Below the pieces are notes generated by a model. That model saw nothing but the letters and a program-made list of their open reading frames with translations, made no database searches and had not been told where the DNA came from. Positions 44,148-53,008 of a DNA stretch of 64,000 bases are shown piece by piece. Positions within the stretch are counted from its first letter, which is position 1. Every line of letters begins with the position of its first letter. Source of the DNA: Oscillospiraceae bacterium. GTDB lineage: Bacteria; Bacillota; Clostridia; UBA1212; UBA1255. The stretch spans positions 23,474 to 87,473 of the forward strand of contig SVJB01000006.1 of NCBI GenBank assembly GCA_015069185.1. Direction: 5' to 3'. A program made the translations under genes and the position numbers.

Positions 44148-47100
44148 ATGAATAAACAAAGGATGAAACGAATGACCTTTATTTTAGTGCTTATAATGCT
44201 GTTTACAGTAATTACAGAAGCACTTCCTGCAAGAATAGTTGAGGGTAGCGCTCTTAAGACCTTTGATGGTTGGAGCACAGAAGGAGGATATTCTCTTACC
44301 AGCACATGGGTTCATGAAGGAAGCTACGCTTTGGAGCACGAAGGTATCGAATCAGATGCTATTTCTGACCCTATCTTATTGGAAGACGGGGTTACATATT
44401 TCCTGTCTGCAGCGGTACGTCAAGCAGACAGTGATACCAGAGTTACTATCAGTTTTGCAGGAAATAGCACAACCGCTACTACAAAAGGAAAATGGGAAAT
44501 TATTGGTTTCAATGTTCTCGGCAAGGGCGCTGAAGAGAGTATTAAAATAACAGCAAGCGGCAACGCTCACATTGACTCCATTACATTAAATCCGTATATA
44601 GAAGGCGAAAATATTATTGAAAACGGCAATTTTGACGATGAAGATTACGGATGGCTGAACGTCAACAAATTAGAATGTTGTATGGATGTAATCGGAGATC
44701 GCGATGAAATATGTTTGATGACTATGGGAGAACAGGTCGCGACAGCTACTCAGTACTCTTTGGAGATAGAAGCTAACACCTGGTATTTATTGTCTGCTGA
44801 TTTTTATTTAACAAACAGCACAGGAGCTCCTTGGCTATACGTGGACATGAATGATGTAAAAGGTGAATTGCAGATCAGAGGCACACTATCTGAGCAATGG
44901 CAAACAGTATCAGGCCTGTGGTATTCAGGAGACAGAACAATTACTGATATACGTATTGTTGCTGAAAACAACTGGGATCAACCCTTCAAGGATGGAGGAT
45001 TCAACGGCACAGGATATGTTGATAATATCAGTTTAAAAAAAGTCACAGTAGGTGACGACCTTGTTACGGATGAAGGTTTTGAGAACAATGGCTGGCAACT
45101 AAACAAAGGAGCATCAATACAGTCAAAATCCTGGTTTCTGTATGGTAAGAAAAGTCTGAAACTGGAGAACAATGCATCTGCCATTGCAAACGGAGGAAAA
45201 GCAATCAAAGTAGAGCCAAACAGTTATTATTATTTCAGTGCCTGGGCAATACGTCCCGGAAGCAACAAAGTAACCGGCAAGATCACAATCAAGACCCCAG
45301 ACGGAGCTAATGAATTAACCTCGATAACCGGATCCAGATATAACCAGACAATGTGGAATCCCAAAGAAGGAAGGAACGCTGCAGAGAAAGAAACAGCCAC
45401 ATGGGAACAAATCGGTGGATGGTGGTTCTCAGGAGATAATACAGAAGTAATCATATGCGCAGAGTCGACAGGTTCAGGTATTGTTTACTTTGATGATGTA
45501 ACTTTTAATTCTTTCGAAGACAGAGCTATAGGTAGCAATATTTTCAAAGAAGGTAATATGGAATCATATATGAGCGAGACTTTTAATCCCTTCCCTGTAG
45601 ACAGCGAATCAAAACGTGTAGAAGCTCAATATAATAGCTTCCTTGCTGATAATATGGCTTCTTTCCCTGCCAGCTTTACAATAGGAAATAAATCCTATTC
45701 CGGTTTTGGTACTGACTTTACTCTAAAGAATCAACAATCTTCAGATGTAACAGGAGGTGTGAAAACAATTTCAGAGTTAGAGCATACTTCAGGACTTGTT
45801 TTCACAGTTGAGTCAGTATTATACAAATCCTATAATGCTTATGATTGGACTATTTACATAAGCAATCCTACAGATAAGAATTCACCTGTTATCTGTAATT
45901 TCAACGCAGTTGATATTATTTTTGAAGGCCTGTCCCCTACTCTTCATGGATCTGTAGGAGACGCTGAAGCATATGCACCATATACAGTACACCTTGACGG
46001 TCAAGCAGTGACAAAGACTCCCAGTGGCGGCCGCAGCACTCAAGGGGATTCATCATACTTCGAATTCCAATACGGAGACAAGGGTGTGATGTACGCTATT
46101 GGTTGGCCCGGACAATGGTCCATGACATTAGATAACAGCATCAGCGATGACGCAACGCGACTGACAGCAGGACAACAATATTTTAATACATATTTGGCAT
46201 CCGGAGAGGTAGTACGTTCTCCTTTGATGGCTTTCGTTCATTATGACAGCCGTAACATGGACAGGTCTACCAATTTATGGAGACGTTGGATGATTGACTG
46301 TAACATGAATAGAATCACAGAGAAAGGCAGCAATGAGCCAACTTTGCCAAAGCCTGCTATCTTTGCAGCTACATCTATACAATGGTATGAGATGACCAGG
46401 GCTACAGATGAGAATCAGATAAACGCTATTAAGTATTATTTAGAGCATAATATTGACATTACTTTCTGGTGGATGGACGCCGGTTGGTATTATATGGTTG
46501 ACTCTAATGGAGATTTTAAAACAGTGCCTGACTGGGGTTGGACAAACACAGGTGCCTGGGTTGTAGACGATAGCAGATTCCCATCAAAATTAAAGGATAT
46601 ATCCAGCTTTGCAGCCAAACACGATATAAAAACCCTTTTGTGGTTTGAGCCGGAGCGCATTGCTAACTCAGATTCACTCAGAACCGACGGACTCACGGTA
46701 CATCCTGATTGGGTACTTAGCGGATATCTTGTTGACTTTGGCAGGCCAGAAGCAGTTGAGTGGACCTTCTCACGAATCAAGAAGGTTATGGAAGAAGGCG
46801 ATATATCAATGTATCGTGAAGACTTCAATTGTAATCCACTTCCTGCATGGCGGGCTGCAGACGCCGCAAAAGACACAAGCGGAAACAGAACAGGCATTAC
46901 AGAGAATCTGCATATTCAAGGACATCTGAGACTTTGGGATTCAATTCTTGAATATTTTCCCAATGCTACAATTGACTCTTGTGCATCAGGTGGTAATCGT
47001 AACGATCTGGAGACAATGAGAAGAGCTGTTCCTTTACACAAAACAGATCATTCTTATGAAGATAGAACTTGGCAACAGGCAGTGGCAACTAATATGACTC

Positions 47101-48203
47101 GCTGGATACCATATATTGGTACGAAAGCTAATGGCGAGAAGGAAGCTGACAATAATACAACTACAGCAAACAGATATTCTCTCAGAACTGCTCTTGTAGC
47201 TGCCATGGTATTAGGATACGATACAGACAAAACTAAAGCACCTATCGATTGGGATATTGTAGAAGATATTACTGAAGAGCATAAAGCAATATCACATCTC
47301 ATTTATTCTGATTACTATGTTCTGGAACAATGGACAAGATCAGAAAGAGAATGGGCTGCATGGGAATATTATGATACTGAAAGCTACGAAGGCTATGTGC
47401 TTGCGTTCAGAAGATCTGCAGCAGATGCCAGAAGAACATATAAGCTCAAGGGTTTGGATAGCAATACCTACTATAAAGTATGGTTTGAAGACGCAAACAG
47501 GCCCGCAATCAGAACAGGTAAAGATCTTATGGAAAATGGTGTAGTCTTTGCCCTGCCAGCATCAAACACATCCGACATACTTCATATCAAGAAATCTGAT
47601 AATGCGCCTGCAGATCGTAGCCTCACAACTGCCATAACACAGGTAAGCTATAATGGTCAATATGCAGGAGCACTCCTTGATATGGCGGACATAACCACAG
47701 AATGGGTTGATTATGCGTTCTATTATAATAGAGATGAATATGTTCGTTTTGACATAAGATTCAATATGGCGCTCAGAGATACAGTTTTCACGGAATCTGT
47801 TATAAGACTGGATAAGAATGTTCAGAATGATTATGCAGCCTTAATTATGATAGATGGTAAGACTGTAGGCTCTATAAACAACGCTGATGCAAAAAATGTT
47901 GTTATGGATTACGATGTTGTAAATAATATTCTGAATGTATATGTAAAGAAAGATATTTTCTCTGCTTCGGAAAATCATAAAGTTGTTATTTCTGACAAAT
48001 TGATAGCAGATGGCGGTGCGGAGATAGAAGGTGAAGTAACTTACTATTATAACGCTTTCGATGATATATGGTCCGATGGTATTATTCATGTATCATTTAT
48101 GAGAAAACATCCTGTAATTTTCTGGAGTATAATAGCCGTGGCAATACTGGCTGTAATAGCAGTTGCTGCAATAGTTGTTATAAAGCTTAAAAAAAAGAAA
48201 TAA
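44148..48203 (+). CDS. Giant membrane-anchored GH36-like alpha-galactosidase with N-terminal CBMs
   Basis: A 1,351-residue surface enzyme. Residues 1-30 are a signal peptide (MTFILVLIMLFTVITEALPA). Residues ~35-460 hold three carbohydrate-binding sandwiches of CBM4/9 type, recognisable from repeated NIIENGNFDDEDYGW, LVTDEGFENNGWQL and NIFKEGNMES starts. Then comes a GH36 domain: a beta-sandwich, then a barrel with ITFWWMDAGWYY (Asp777), TLLWFEPERIA, MYREDFN with nucleophile Asp892, and DSCASGGNRND with acid/base Asp953. Typical GH36 nucleophile context is KWD; here it is RED, an unusual neighbour pair. A C-terminal helix (FWSIIAVAILAVIAVAAIVV) and KLKKKK anchor it in the membrane. AGAAGGAG precedes the ATG. 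It would release alpha-galactose or alpha-N-acetylgalactosamine from polymers outside the cell. Monocistronic, ended by a strong terminator. Confidence 0.85.
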   Translation: MNKQRMKRMTFILVLIMLFTVITEALPARIVEGSALKTFDGWSTEGGYSLTSTWVHEGSYALEHEGIESDAISDPILLEDGVTYFLSAAVRQADSDTRVTISFAGNSTTATTKGKWEIIGFNVLGKGAEESIKITASGNAHIDSITLNPYIEGENIIENGNFDDEDYGWLNVNKLECCMDVIGDRDEICLMTMGEQVATATQYSLEIEANTWYLLSADFYLTNSTGAPWLYVDMNDVKGELQIRGTLSEQWQTVSGLWYSGDRTITDIRIVAENNWDQPFKDGGFNGTGYVDNISLKKVTVGDDLVTDEGFENNGWQLNKGASIQSKSWFLYGKKSLKLENNASAIANGGKAIKVEPNSYYYFSAWAIRPGSNKVTGKITIKTPDGANELTSITGSRYNQTMWNPKEGRNAAEKETATWEQIGGWWFSGDNTEVIICAESTGSGIVYFDDVTFNSFEDRAIGSNIFKEGNMESYMSETFNPFPVDSESKRVEAQYNSFLADNMASFPASFTIGNKSYSGFGTDFTLKNQQSSDVTGGVKTISELEHTSGLVFTVESVLYKSYNAYDWTIYISNPTDKNSPVICNFNAVDIIFEGLSPTLHGSVGDAEAYAPYTVHLDGQAVTKTPSGGRSTQGDSSYFEFQYGDKGVMYAIGWPGQWSMTLDNSISDDATRLTAGQQYFNTYLASGEVVRSPLMAFVHYDSRNMDRSTNLWRRWMIDCNMNRITEKGSNEPTLPKPAIFAATSIQWYEMTRATDENQINAIKYYLEHNIDITFWWMDAGWYYMVDSNGDFKTVPDWGWTNTGAWVVDDSRFPSKLKDISSFAAKHDIKTLLWFEPERIANSDSLRTDGLTVHPDWVLSGYLVDFGRPEAVEWTFSRIKKVMEEGDISMYREDFNCNPLPAWRAADAAKDTSGNRTGITENLHIQGHLRLWDSILEYFPNATIDSCASGGNRNDLETMRRAVPLHKTDHSYEDRTWQQAVATNMTRWIPYIGTKANGEKEADNNTTTANRYSLRTALVAAMVLGYDTDKTKAPIDWDIVEDITEEHKAISHLIYSDYYVLEQWTRSEREWAAWEYYDTESYEGYVLAFRRSAADARRTYKLKGLDSNTYYKVWFEDANRPAIRTGKDLMENGVVFALPASNTSDILHIKKSDNAPADRSLTTAITQVSYNGQYAGALLDMADITTEWVDYAFYYNRDEYVRFDIRFNMALRDTVFTESVIRLDKNVQNDYAALIMIDGKTVGSINNADAKNVVMDYDVVNNILNVYVKKDIFSASENHKVVISDKLIADGGAEIEGEVTYYYNAFDDIWSDGIIHVSFMRKHPVIFWSIIAVAILAVIAVAAIVVIKLKKKK

Positions 48204-48215
48204 TCAATAATAAAG

Positions 48216-48252
48216 CGAGGCGATAGTTTTCTATACTATCGCCTCGTTTTTT
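48216..48252. terminator. Strong terminator between convergent genes
   Basis: CGAGGCGATAGT (48216-48227) pairs perfectly with ACTATCGCCTCG (48235-48246), followed by a 6-base T run. It ends the GH36 gene and overlaps the stop end of the convergent GH127-like gene. Confidence 0.92.
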
Positions 48253-49960
48253 ATTCCTTTTTAAAATTCAATAACGCTGTATACAAGCTACCACTACTAC
48301 CAATATGAGCAAAATCACACAATTTAATGCCTCCAATCTGCATTATAAGGCGTCCGTTTATATCCTGTACAGGCTTGCATTTACTAAAATCCATACCTTT
48401 AATCACAGGAAGTTTATCTATTGAAATGTACTCGTTAAGAGCTTGATCCACACCGTATAGGACAGGGCCAAAATACACACAGTGCTTCTTTGTAAATTCT
48501 CCTTTTGCCTTTTCAATCCTTAATTTATTGTGAAAATCGATCTCAATCTGAAGATTGTGGCAATCCGCACCAATAATAAAATACTTTCCACCTTCTGCAA
48601 CATATGATCTTAAATCCTCCCCGAACTTAACAGTAATATCAGCTTTACAAGTCCAAGCAGGAATACGCAATGCAATAAAACGTTTATTATTGTTATTAAC
48701 ACTAAGTGTAACAGTTCCGTTTTGCAGATAATCTCCTTCAGTAGTAATAATCAATTCTTCTTTTGTTTCACCTGTAAAGTTTTCGTAATAATTAACATAC
48801 AATGTGTCTTCGCTTTCTGTTATCATCCATCTTACAGGCATGCCAAGGCCCCATCCACTGCCTACAGAGCAACTATTGAGTTCAGGAGAGCCGGGTCTAC
48901 TCTGATATGCAAGAGAGCCACAACTCGAAATTTTCTGACCGGTTATCGGAGTATTGTAAGTAGACCATCTTCCTGATGATGAGAAGGAGCCCAAAACAGC
49001 ATTGTAATGCGCCAATTCCAGAAAATCGGCAATATTCAAATCATGGTTTTCTAAAAAAATATCACAGGCAAGATCCAAAAATGCAACCACGCTACATAGC
49101 TCTATAATATCATCATTATAGAAGAAGCCTCCTGTGCTTTTTGTATTTTTCATCAATAAATTATAAAAAAGCTTTTCAATTATTTTCTTATAATCTGTCT
49201 TTTCACCATTATTTTTAATCTCATACAGACCTCTTAAAACAGGCATAAACTCCCAACGATTATTTGGCAATTCATTAAAATCTATTTCATTTTCCAAACA
49301 CTCAATATAGTCACCTAGTAATCCATCTTTCATATCCTGTATCATTTTTTTTGCAAAAGATAAGTATTTTTCTTCTTTTGTGTCACAATATAGAATCATA
49401 AAAATATGAATCGGAGCCATATTCATCTCACAGCTGCCCATGTCAGTAATCTTTCTGCTTGTCTTGTAGAAATTATTTGTAAAGAAACTTACTATTTTAT
49501 CCAGCGAAGCCTTAATCTCACGCGAAGCGATCTCTTTGTTCCATAAATACAACCCATACATAATATAATAATGAGACCAGGCATCCCAGGTAGATCCATA
49601 CATTTCCGGGCTTTGGGAATATGCACCTGTCATACGACACTCCTTTTGAAAGCACCCTAGATACCCATCTTCATCAATAAGAGATATCAGTTTTTTAATG
49701 AAATCCTGAATATAATTATATAATTCTTCATGTCCGGTGAATTTATACAGATAGTAGCTGCTAAGAAGATATTTACCGGCAAATTCACCCGACCACGGAA
49801 GCAAGTCTCTATAAGGTTTAATGTCTCTTTCGTGAAAAATATCAAGTATAGCAGGATTACTTTCGTAAATATCTAAAAGAAAATTATCTATAACATTCGT
49901 AGATAATTTCCCGGTATATCCCGAAACTCTTATCTGTTTATCAAAATATACAGATTTCAT
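48251..49960 (-). CDS. GH127/DUF1680-like protein with altered active-site cysteine pair
   Basis: A 569-residue cytoplasmic protein of the DUF1680/GH127 group (beta-L-arabinofuranosidase relatives): (alpha/alpha)6 barrel (LLPWSGEFAGKYLLSSYYLY, DEDGYLGCFQKE, STWDAWSHYYIMYGLYLWN) and C-terminal sandwich (RFIALRIPAWTCKADITVKF, HCVYFGPVLYGVD). GH127 enzymes use Glu-x-Cys and a Cys-Cys pair to hold zinc, one Cys being the nucleophile. Here Glu287 and Cys289 (IELCSVV) are kept, but the pair appears as NSCSVG, only Cys364 with Ser on both sides, so one zinc ligand or the nucleophile is lost. The paralogue at 51059-53005 keeps the full set. Start: ATG at 49960, after AGAGG; the frame extends eight codons further with no box. 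Divergent from an AraC regulator. Altered specificity, or loss of activity, is possible. Confidence 0.82.
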   Translation of the reverse strand: MKSVYFDKQIRVSGYTGKLSTNVIDNFLLDIYESNPAILDIFHERDIKPYRDLLPWSGEFAGKYLLSSYYLYKFTGHEELYNYIQDFIKKLISLIDEDGYLGCFQKECRMTGAYSQSPEMYGSTWDAWSHYYIMYGLYLWNKEIASREIKASLDKIVSFFTNNFYKTSRKITDMGSCEMNMAPIHIFMILYCDTKEEKYLSFAKKMIQDMKDGLLGDYIECLENEIDFNELPNNRWEFMPVLRGLYEIKNNGEKTDYKKIIEKLFYNLLMKNTKSTGGFFYNDDIIELCSVVAFLDLACDIFLENHDLNIADFLELAHYNAVLGSFSSSGRWSTYNTPITGQKISSCGSLAYQSRPGSPELNSCSVGSGWGLGMPVRWMITESEDTLYVNYYENFTGETKEELIITTEGDYLQNGTVTLSVNNNNKRFIALRIPAWTCKADITVKFGEDLRSYVAEGGKYFIIGADCHNLQIEIDFHNKLRIEKAKGEFTKKHCVYFGPVLYGVDQALNEYISIDKLPVIKGMDFSKCKPVQDINGRLIMQIGGIKLCDFAHIGSSGSLYTALLNFKKE

Positions 49961-50010
49961 TTTAATTACCTCTTTTCTTTTCACCTGATATTATATCATA
50001 TAAATATAAT

Positions 50011-50024
50011 AAAACCATGGTTTT
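50011..50024. promoter_or_regulatory. Perfect 14-bp palindrome in divergent promoter region (operator candidate)
   Basis: AAAACCATGGTTTT at 50011-50024 is a perfect palindrome, centred between the GH127-like gene (start 49960, minus) and the AraC gene (start 50092, plus). It is the only dyad in this 131-bp region that includes G/C bases at its core. A TATAAT on the minus strand and TATACT (50041-50046) on the plus strand flank it. Confidence 0.45.
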
Positions 50025-50091
50025 CTGCTTCTATTTATGTTATACTCAATCCAGTGTAAATATACAAATCTTATCCGAAGGTGGCTTACAT

Positions 50092-51036
50092 ATGAACTCA
50101 GAACTTTTATACCGTTACAGCAAAGCTAAACAAAACAAGCCGGGCTTTATTCAACTCAAAGGAGCACCTTATAAAACAGAATTTGAGATCGTAGATACAT
50201 ACGACAAAGAAACTTTTGCTCTATACTGTGCGATAAGCTGCTTCGGCACATATATCTGCCCCGCTACATGTCACCTAAGCCGCAACCCAATCTCTACCTT
50301 TGATTTAGTATATGTATCCAAGGGTAACATCACTTTATCATATATTAAGGATACAAACACTATAAACGAATCAATACAACAAGGTGATGCTTTTCTTGTA
50401 AAGATGAACTGTTCATATAAAATCACAGCAAACAAGGATACAACATTAGTGTTACTGTCTCACTACGGTATTATCGGTGAAAAGTACTACGATTTTATCT
50501 GTCAGAAGTCACCATGTAAAGTAATTACTGTAAACCAGGACGATCCATTTAATGTGTATCTCAACAATCTGTATTTCTATACAAAATACTCTTTCCAGGT
50601 TAACCAAATTCTGGCTGTAAACACCATAACACAAATATTGACTAATCTTTACTTAAGCTCGCTGGATCCTAAGACATACAGTGTCCTGGGACAACCAAAC
50701 TGGATTCACAGAGCCTTCCACTATATGGAGAACAATTACATGCGTAAGATAACCATTGCAGATATTGCACAAGCATCTGATTTAAGTTCTTCTCGTTTTC
50801 ACAAGCTTTTTAACGAATATACAGGTCATTCTCCTTATGACTACCTTAAGAAGATCAGGCTTACTCATGCACGGACAAAGCTTTTAGAAAGCACAGATCT
50901 TATTAAGCAAATTGCCATATCTGTTGGCATGCCTTCTGTTAACCACTTTATCGAAGCATTTAAAGAAGAAACCGGTTTAAGCCCGGAAAACTACAGACTT
51001 AAATACAAAAAGAAATCAGATAAAGAAGGTCTGTAA
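50092..51036 (+). CDS. AraC-family transcriptional regulator
   Basis: A 314-residue AraC regulator. N-terminal ~130 residues form a cupin-like effector domain (TFDLVYVSKGNITLSYIKDT, NESIQQGDAFLVKMNCSYKI). The C-terminal ~100 hold two HTH motifs: ITIADIAQASDLSSSRFHKL, then IAISVGMPSVNHFIEAFKEE, with TGLSPENYRLKYKKK. Start: the frame begins at 50017, but GAAGGTGG directly before the ATG at 50092 decides it. It is divergent from the GH127-like gene and convergent with the lipoprotein GH127 operon, whose terminator overlaps its last codons. Likely regulates one or both GH127 loci, possibly through the palindrome at 50011-50024. Inducer unknown. Confidence 0.92.
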   Translation: MNSELLYRYSKAKQNKPGFIQLKGAPYKTEFEIVDTYDKETFALYCAISCFGTYICPATCHLSRNPISTFDLVYVSKGNITLSYIKDTNTINESIQQGDAFLVKMNCSYKITANKDTTLVLLSHYGIIGEKYYDFICQKSPCKVITVNQDDPFNVYLNNLYFYTKYSFQVNQILAVNTITQILTNLYLSSLDPKTYSVLGQPNWIHRAFHYMENNYMRKITIADIAQASDLSSSRFHKLFNEYTGHSPYDYLKKIRLTHARTKLLESTDLIKQIAISVGMPSVNHFIEAFKEETGLSPENYRLKYKKKSDKEGL

Positions 51037-51053
51037 TAGACCTTCTTTATCTG
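51017..51053. terminator. Long-stem bidirectional terminator overlapping AraC stop
   Basis: CAGATAAAGAAGGTCT (51017-51032) pairs perfectly over 16 bp with AGACCTTCTTTATCTG (51038-51053) around a 5-base loop that includes the stop region of the AraC gene. It separates it from the convergent lipoprotein gene at 51059. Confidence 0.85.
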
Positions 51054-51058
51054 ACTAA

Positions 51059-53005
51059 TTACTTGTTATTCCAGATAGGATTACCATTCTTGTTAAAAGA
51101 AATAGGTTCCAGTTCTTTGTTAGTGCCTATCCATGACACAAACTGAGTACCATCTTTTCCGGCAGAATAATAATCAGTAAGAATAATTTCTTTTCCTGTA
51201 GTAGTCACTGTTTTGAAGTTTACTATGCCATTTCCTTCTGTTTTAATCATCTGCTTCATATCGCTTATATTGATTTTTGCAGTTGCTCTTATGCTATCAG
51301 TCACTTTGAAAGAAAGAAGAAGCGGTCCATAATATACGGATGTTTTTGTTCCAATAGTATTATTCTCTGCCATCCAGAAGTGAATCTGCATATCAATATC
51401 AAGTTTTATTGTGTCTCCCGTTTTCCAAACACGTTTAATCTCACAATACTTTCCTGCCTGAGCTTGATAAGACTGTCCATTTACACTCACCTTAGTATTT
51501 TCGGACCAGGTAGGAATTCTAAGATAAAGAGTAAACTCTTCTTCCTTATCAACAGTCACATCTATTGTCACTTGTCCTTCTGCCGGATACTTCGTGGTTT
51601 GTTTCAGACCTACTTTATTTCCGGATATGGTTGTGGTCTGCATATCTGACTCACCATAATAATTAAGATACAATCCTTTTTTTCCGGTAAGCAAAGCCCA
51701 TTCAGCCACTTGTGTTATACCTCTGTTACCATTTGCCTGGCAGCATGACATATCTCTACCGCCTGTGAAAGAGTGCCCTTCTAATATAATAAGTGCTGAT
51801 TGGCGAGTACCACTTGATAAATTCATGTAGGTAAATTCTCTGTTATTTTCCAATAATGTTCCTAATTGAGCATTATAAAACGACAATTCCAATTCGTCTG
51901 CAACATATGAATTCTCACTCATTTTCAAATAATCAATAGAAAGAGAAGTCCAGGCAACAACATTACAAGTCTCACTTCCATCACCGTACGGATCGCCATT
52001 TGCACCTTCTCCGGTACCAAAGCTGCCTGTATTGTGTCTGTCATACTGTATCATTCCCCACCATAGTGAATCTAAAGCTTTTTGATATCTTTCATTTCCT
52101 GTAATGCGATACAATACGCATAAGGTCTCCAATGTATGCAAACTTTCCCATCGTGTCTGATTTGATTGACAAAAAGCTTTATTTTCCTCTGTAGCTGTAA
52201 TCCAATCACAAGCAAGTATTCCTTTCGAATAAAAATCAAGATACTCTGTTTTCCACTCTGTATTGACAATATATTCCGCCGCATCCAAATATTCTTGCTT
52301 TCCTGTTGCTTCATACATTAAAGCAAATGCATGCGATATCGCAAAGTTACACTCGCCCCAGTTTTGTGATGCAAATGTATTTTTCTGTACCATAAAGTAA
52401 TCATATACACAATCTAATGCTTTTGTGGCTACATCAAGAGCATCTTTATTACCTGTTATCTGATACCATCTAAGAAGGCCGTACACACAATGATAATGTC
52501 CCCATGTGTCCCACTTTCCCCAAGTGCTTCCGGGAGGATTATTAAGTATATCTTTGTTGTATCTGGCATTCTCAGGCCATGGACCTAAATACCCATCGGG
52601 TTGTTGTACAGACTTAAACTTCTCAACTATAGTGTCTCCAAGTTGTTTAGTTGCAGGATCATTATTAATGAGATATGTCTGGGCTATTCCTGATAAGAGT
52701 TTGCCCGGAAATTCACCATGCCACATAGTTTTCATTATGTTAACATCATTAGGATTCTCAAAGCCGTCAAACAAAGCTGGATTTTTTTCCAATACAGTGT
52801 GTAGCCACTTCTGTTCATTAGCAGTAAGAATATCTCCTACTACTCCATGTAAATTTAAATTAATTGTATTGTTCTTAATCATACTGATTTTCCCCTCTTC
52901 AACTGGTTTTACTGTATTATTAGGGGTACTCGGTTGTGAATCACTACAACCGAGTACTATCATAAGCAAAACACAAAATAAAAGTATTACAAGTGATTTT
53001 TTCAT
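51059..53005 (-). CDS. GH127-family lipoprotein (beta-L-arabinofuranosidase-like)
   Basis: A 648-residue lipoprotein: signal MKKSLVILLFCVLLMIV, lipobox LGCS with Cys at residue 20, then a disordered Ser/Pro-rich stretch and the DUF1680/GH127 domain. The active site is complete by position: Glu345 and Cys347 (SETCNVVAW), and Cys421-Cys422 in DMSCCQANGNRG. The spacing (347 to 421) is close to that of the characterised Bifidobacterium enzyme HypBA1 (340 to 417). The ending has the C-terminal beta domains (EFTLYLRIPTWSENTKVSVN, VYYGPLLLSFKVTD). It should act outside the membrane on L-arabinofuranosyl or related chains. It follows the surface protein at 53009 by 3 bp, the last gene of the 56156-51059 operon. 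AAAGGTGAC precedes its ATG. Confidence 0.88.
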   Translation of the reverse strand: MKKSLVILLFCVLLMIVLGCSDSQPSTPNNTVKPVEEGKISMIKNNTINLNLHGVVGDILTANEQKWLHTVLEKNPALFDGFENPNDVNIMKTMWHGEFPGKLLSGIAQTYLINNDPATKQLGDTIVEKFKSVQQPDGYLGPWPENARYNKDILNNPPGSTWGKWDTWGHYHCVYGLLRWYQITGNKDALDVATKALDCVYDYFMVQKNTFASQNWGECNFAISHAFALMYEATGKQEYLDAAEYIVNTEWKTEYLDFYSKGILACDWITATEENKAFCQSNQTRWESLHTLETLCVLYRITGNERYQKALDSLWWGMIQYDRHNTGSFGTGEGANGDPYGDGSETCNVVAWTSLSIDYLKMSENSYVADELELSFYNAQLGTLLENNREFTYMNLSSGTRQSALIILEGHSFTGGRDMSCCQANGNRGITQVAEWALLTGKKGLYLNYYGESDMQTTTISGNKVGLKQTTKYPAEGQVTIDVTVDKEEEFTLYLRIPTWSENTKVSVNGQSYQAQAGKYCEIKRVWKTGDTIKLDIDMQIHFWMAENNTIGTKTSVYYGPLLLSFKVTDSIRATAKINISDMKQMIKTEGNGIVNFKTVTTTGKEIILTDYYSAGKDGTQFVSWIGTNKELEPISFNKNGNPIWNNK

Positions 53006-53008
53006 TTG

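Noticed and set aside
46490..46897. 135-codon open frame on the minus strand
   Set aside because: Antisense to the GH36 catalytic domain; no independent support.
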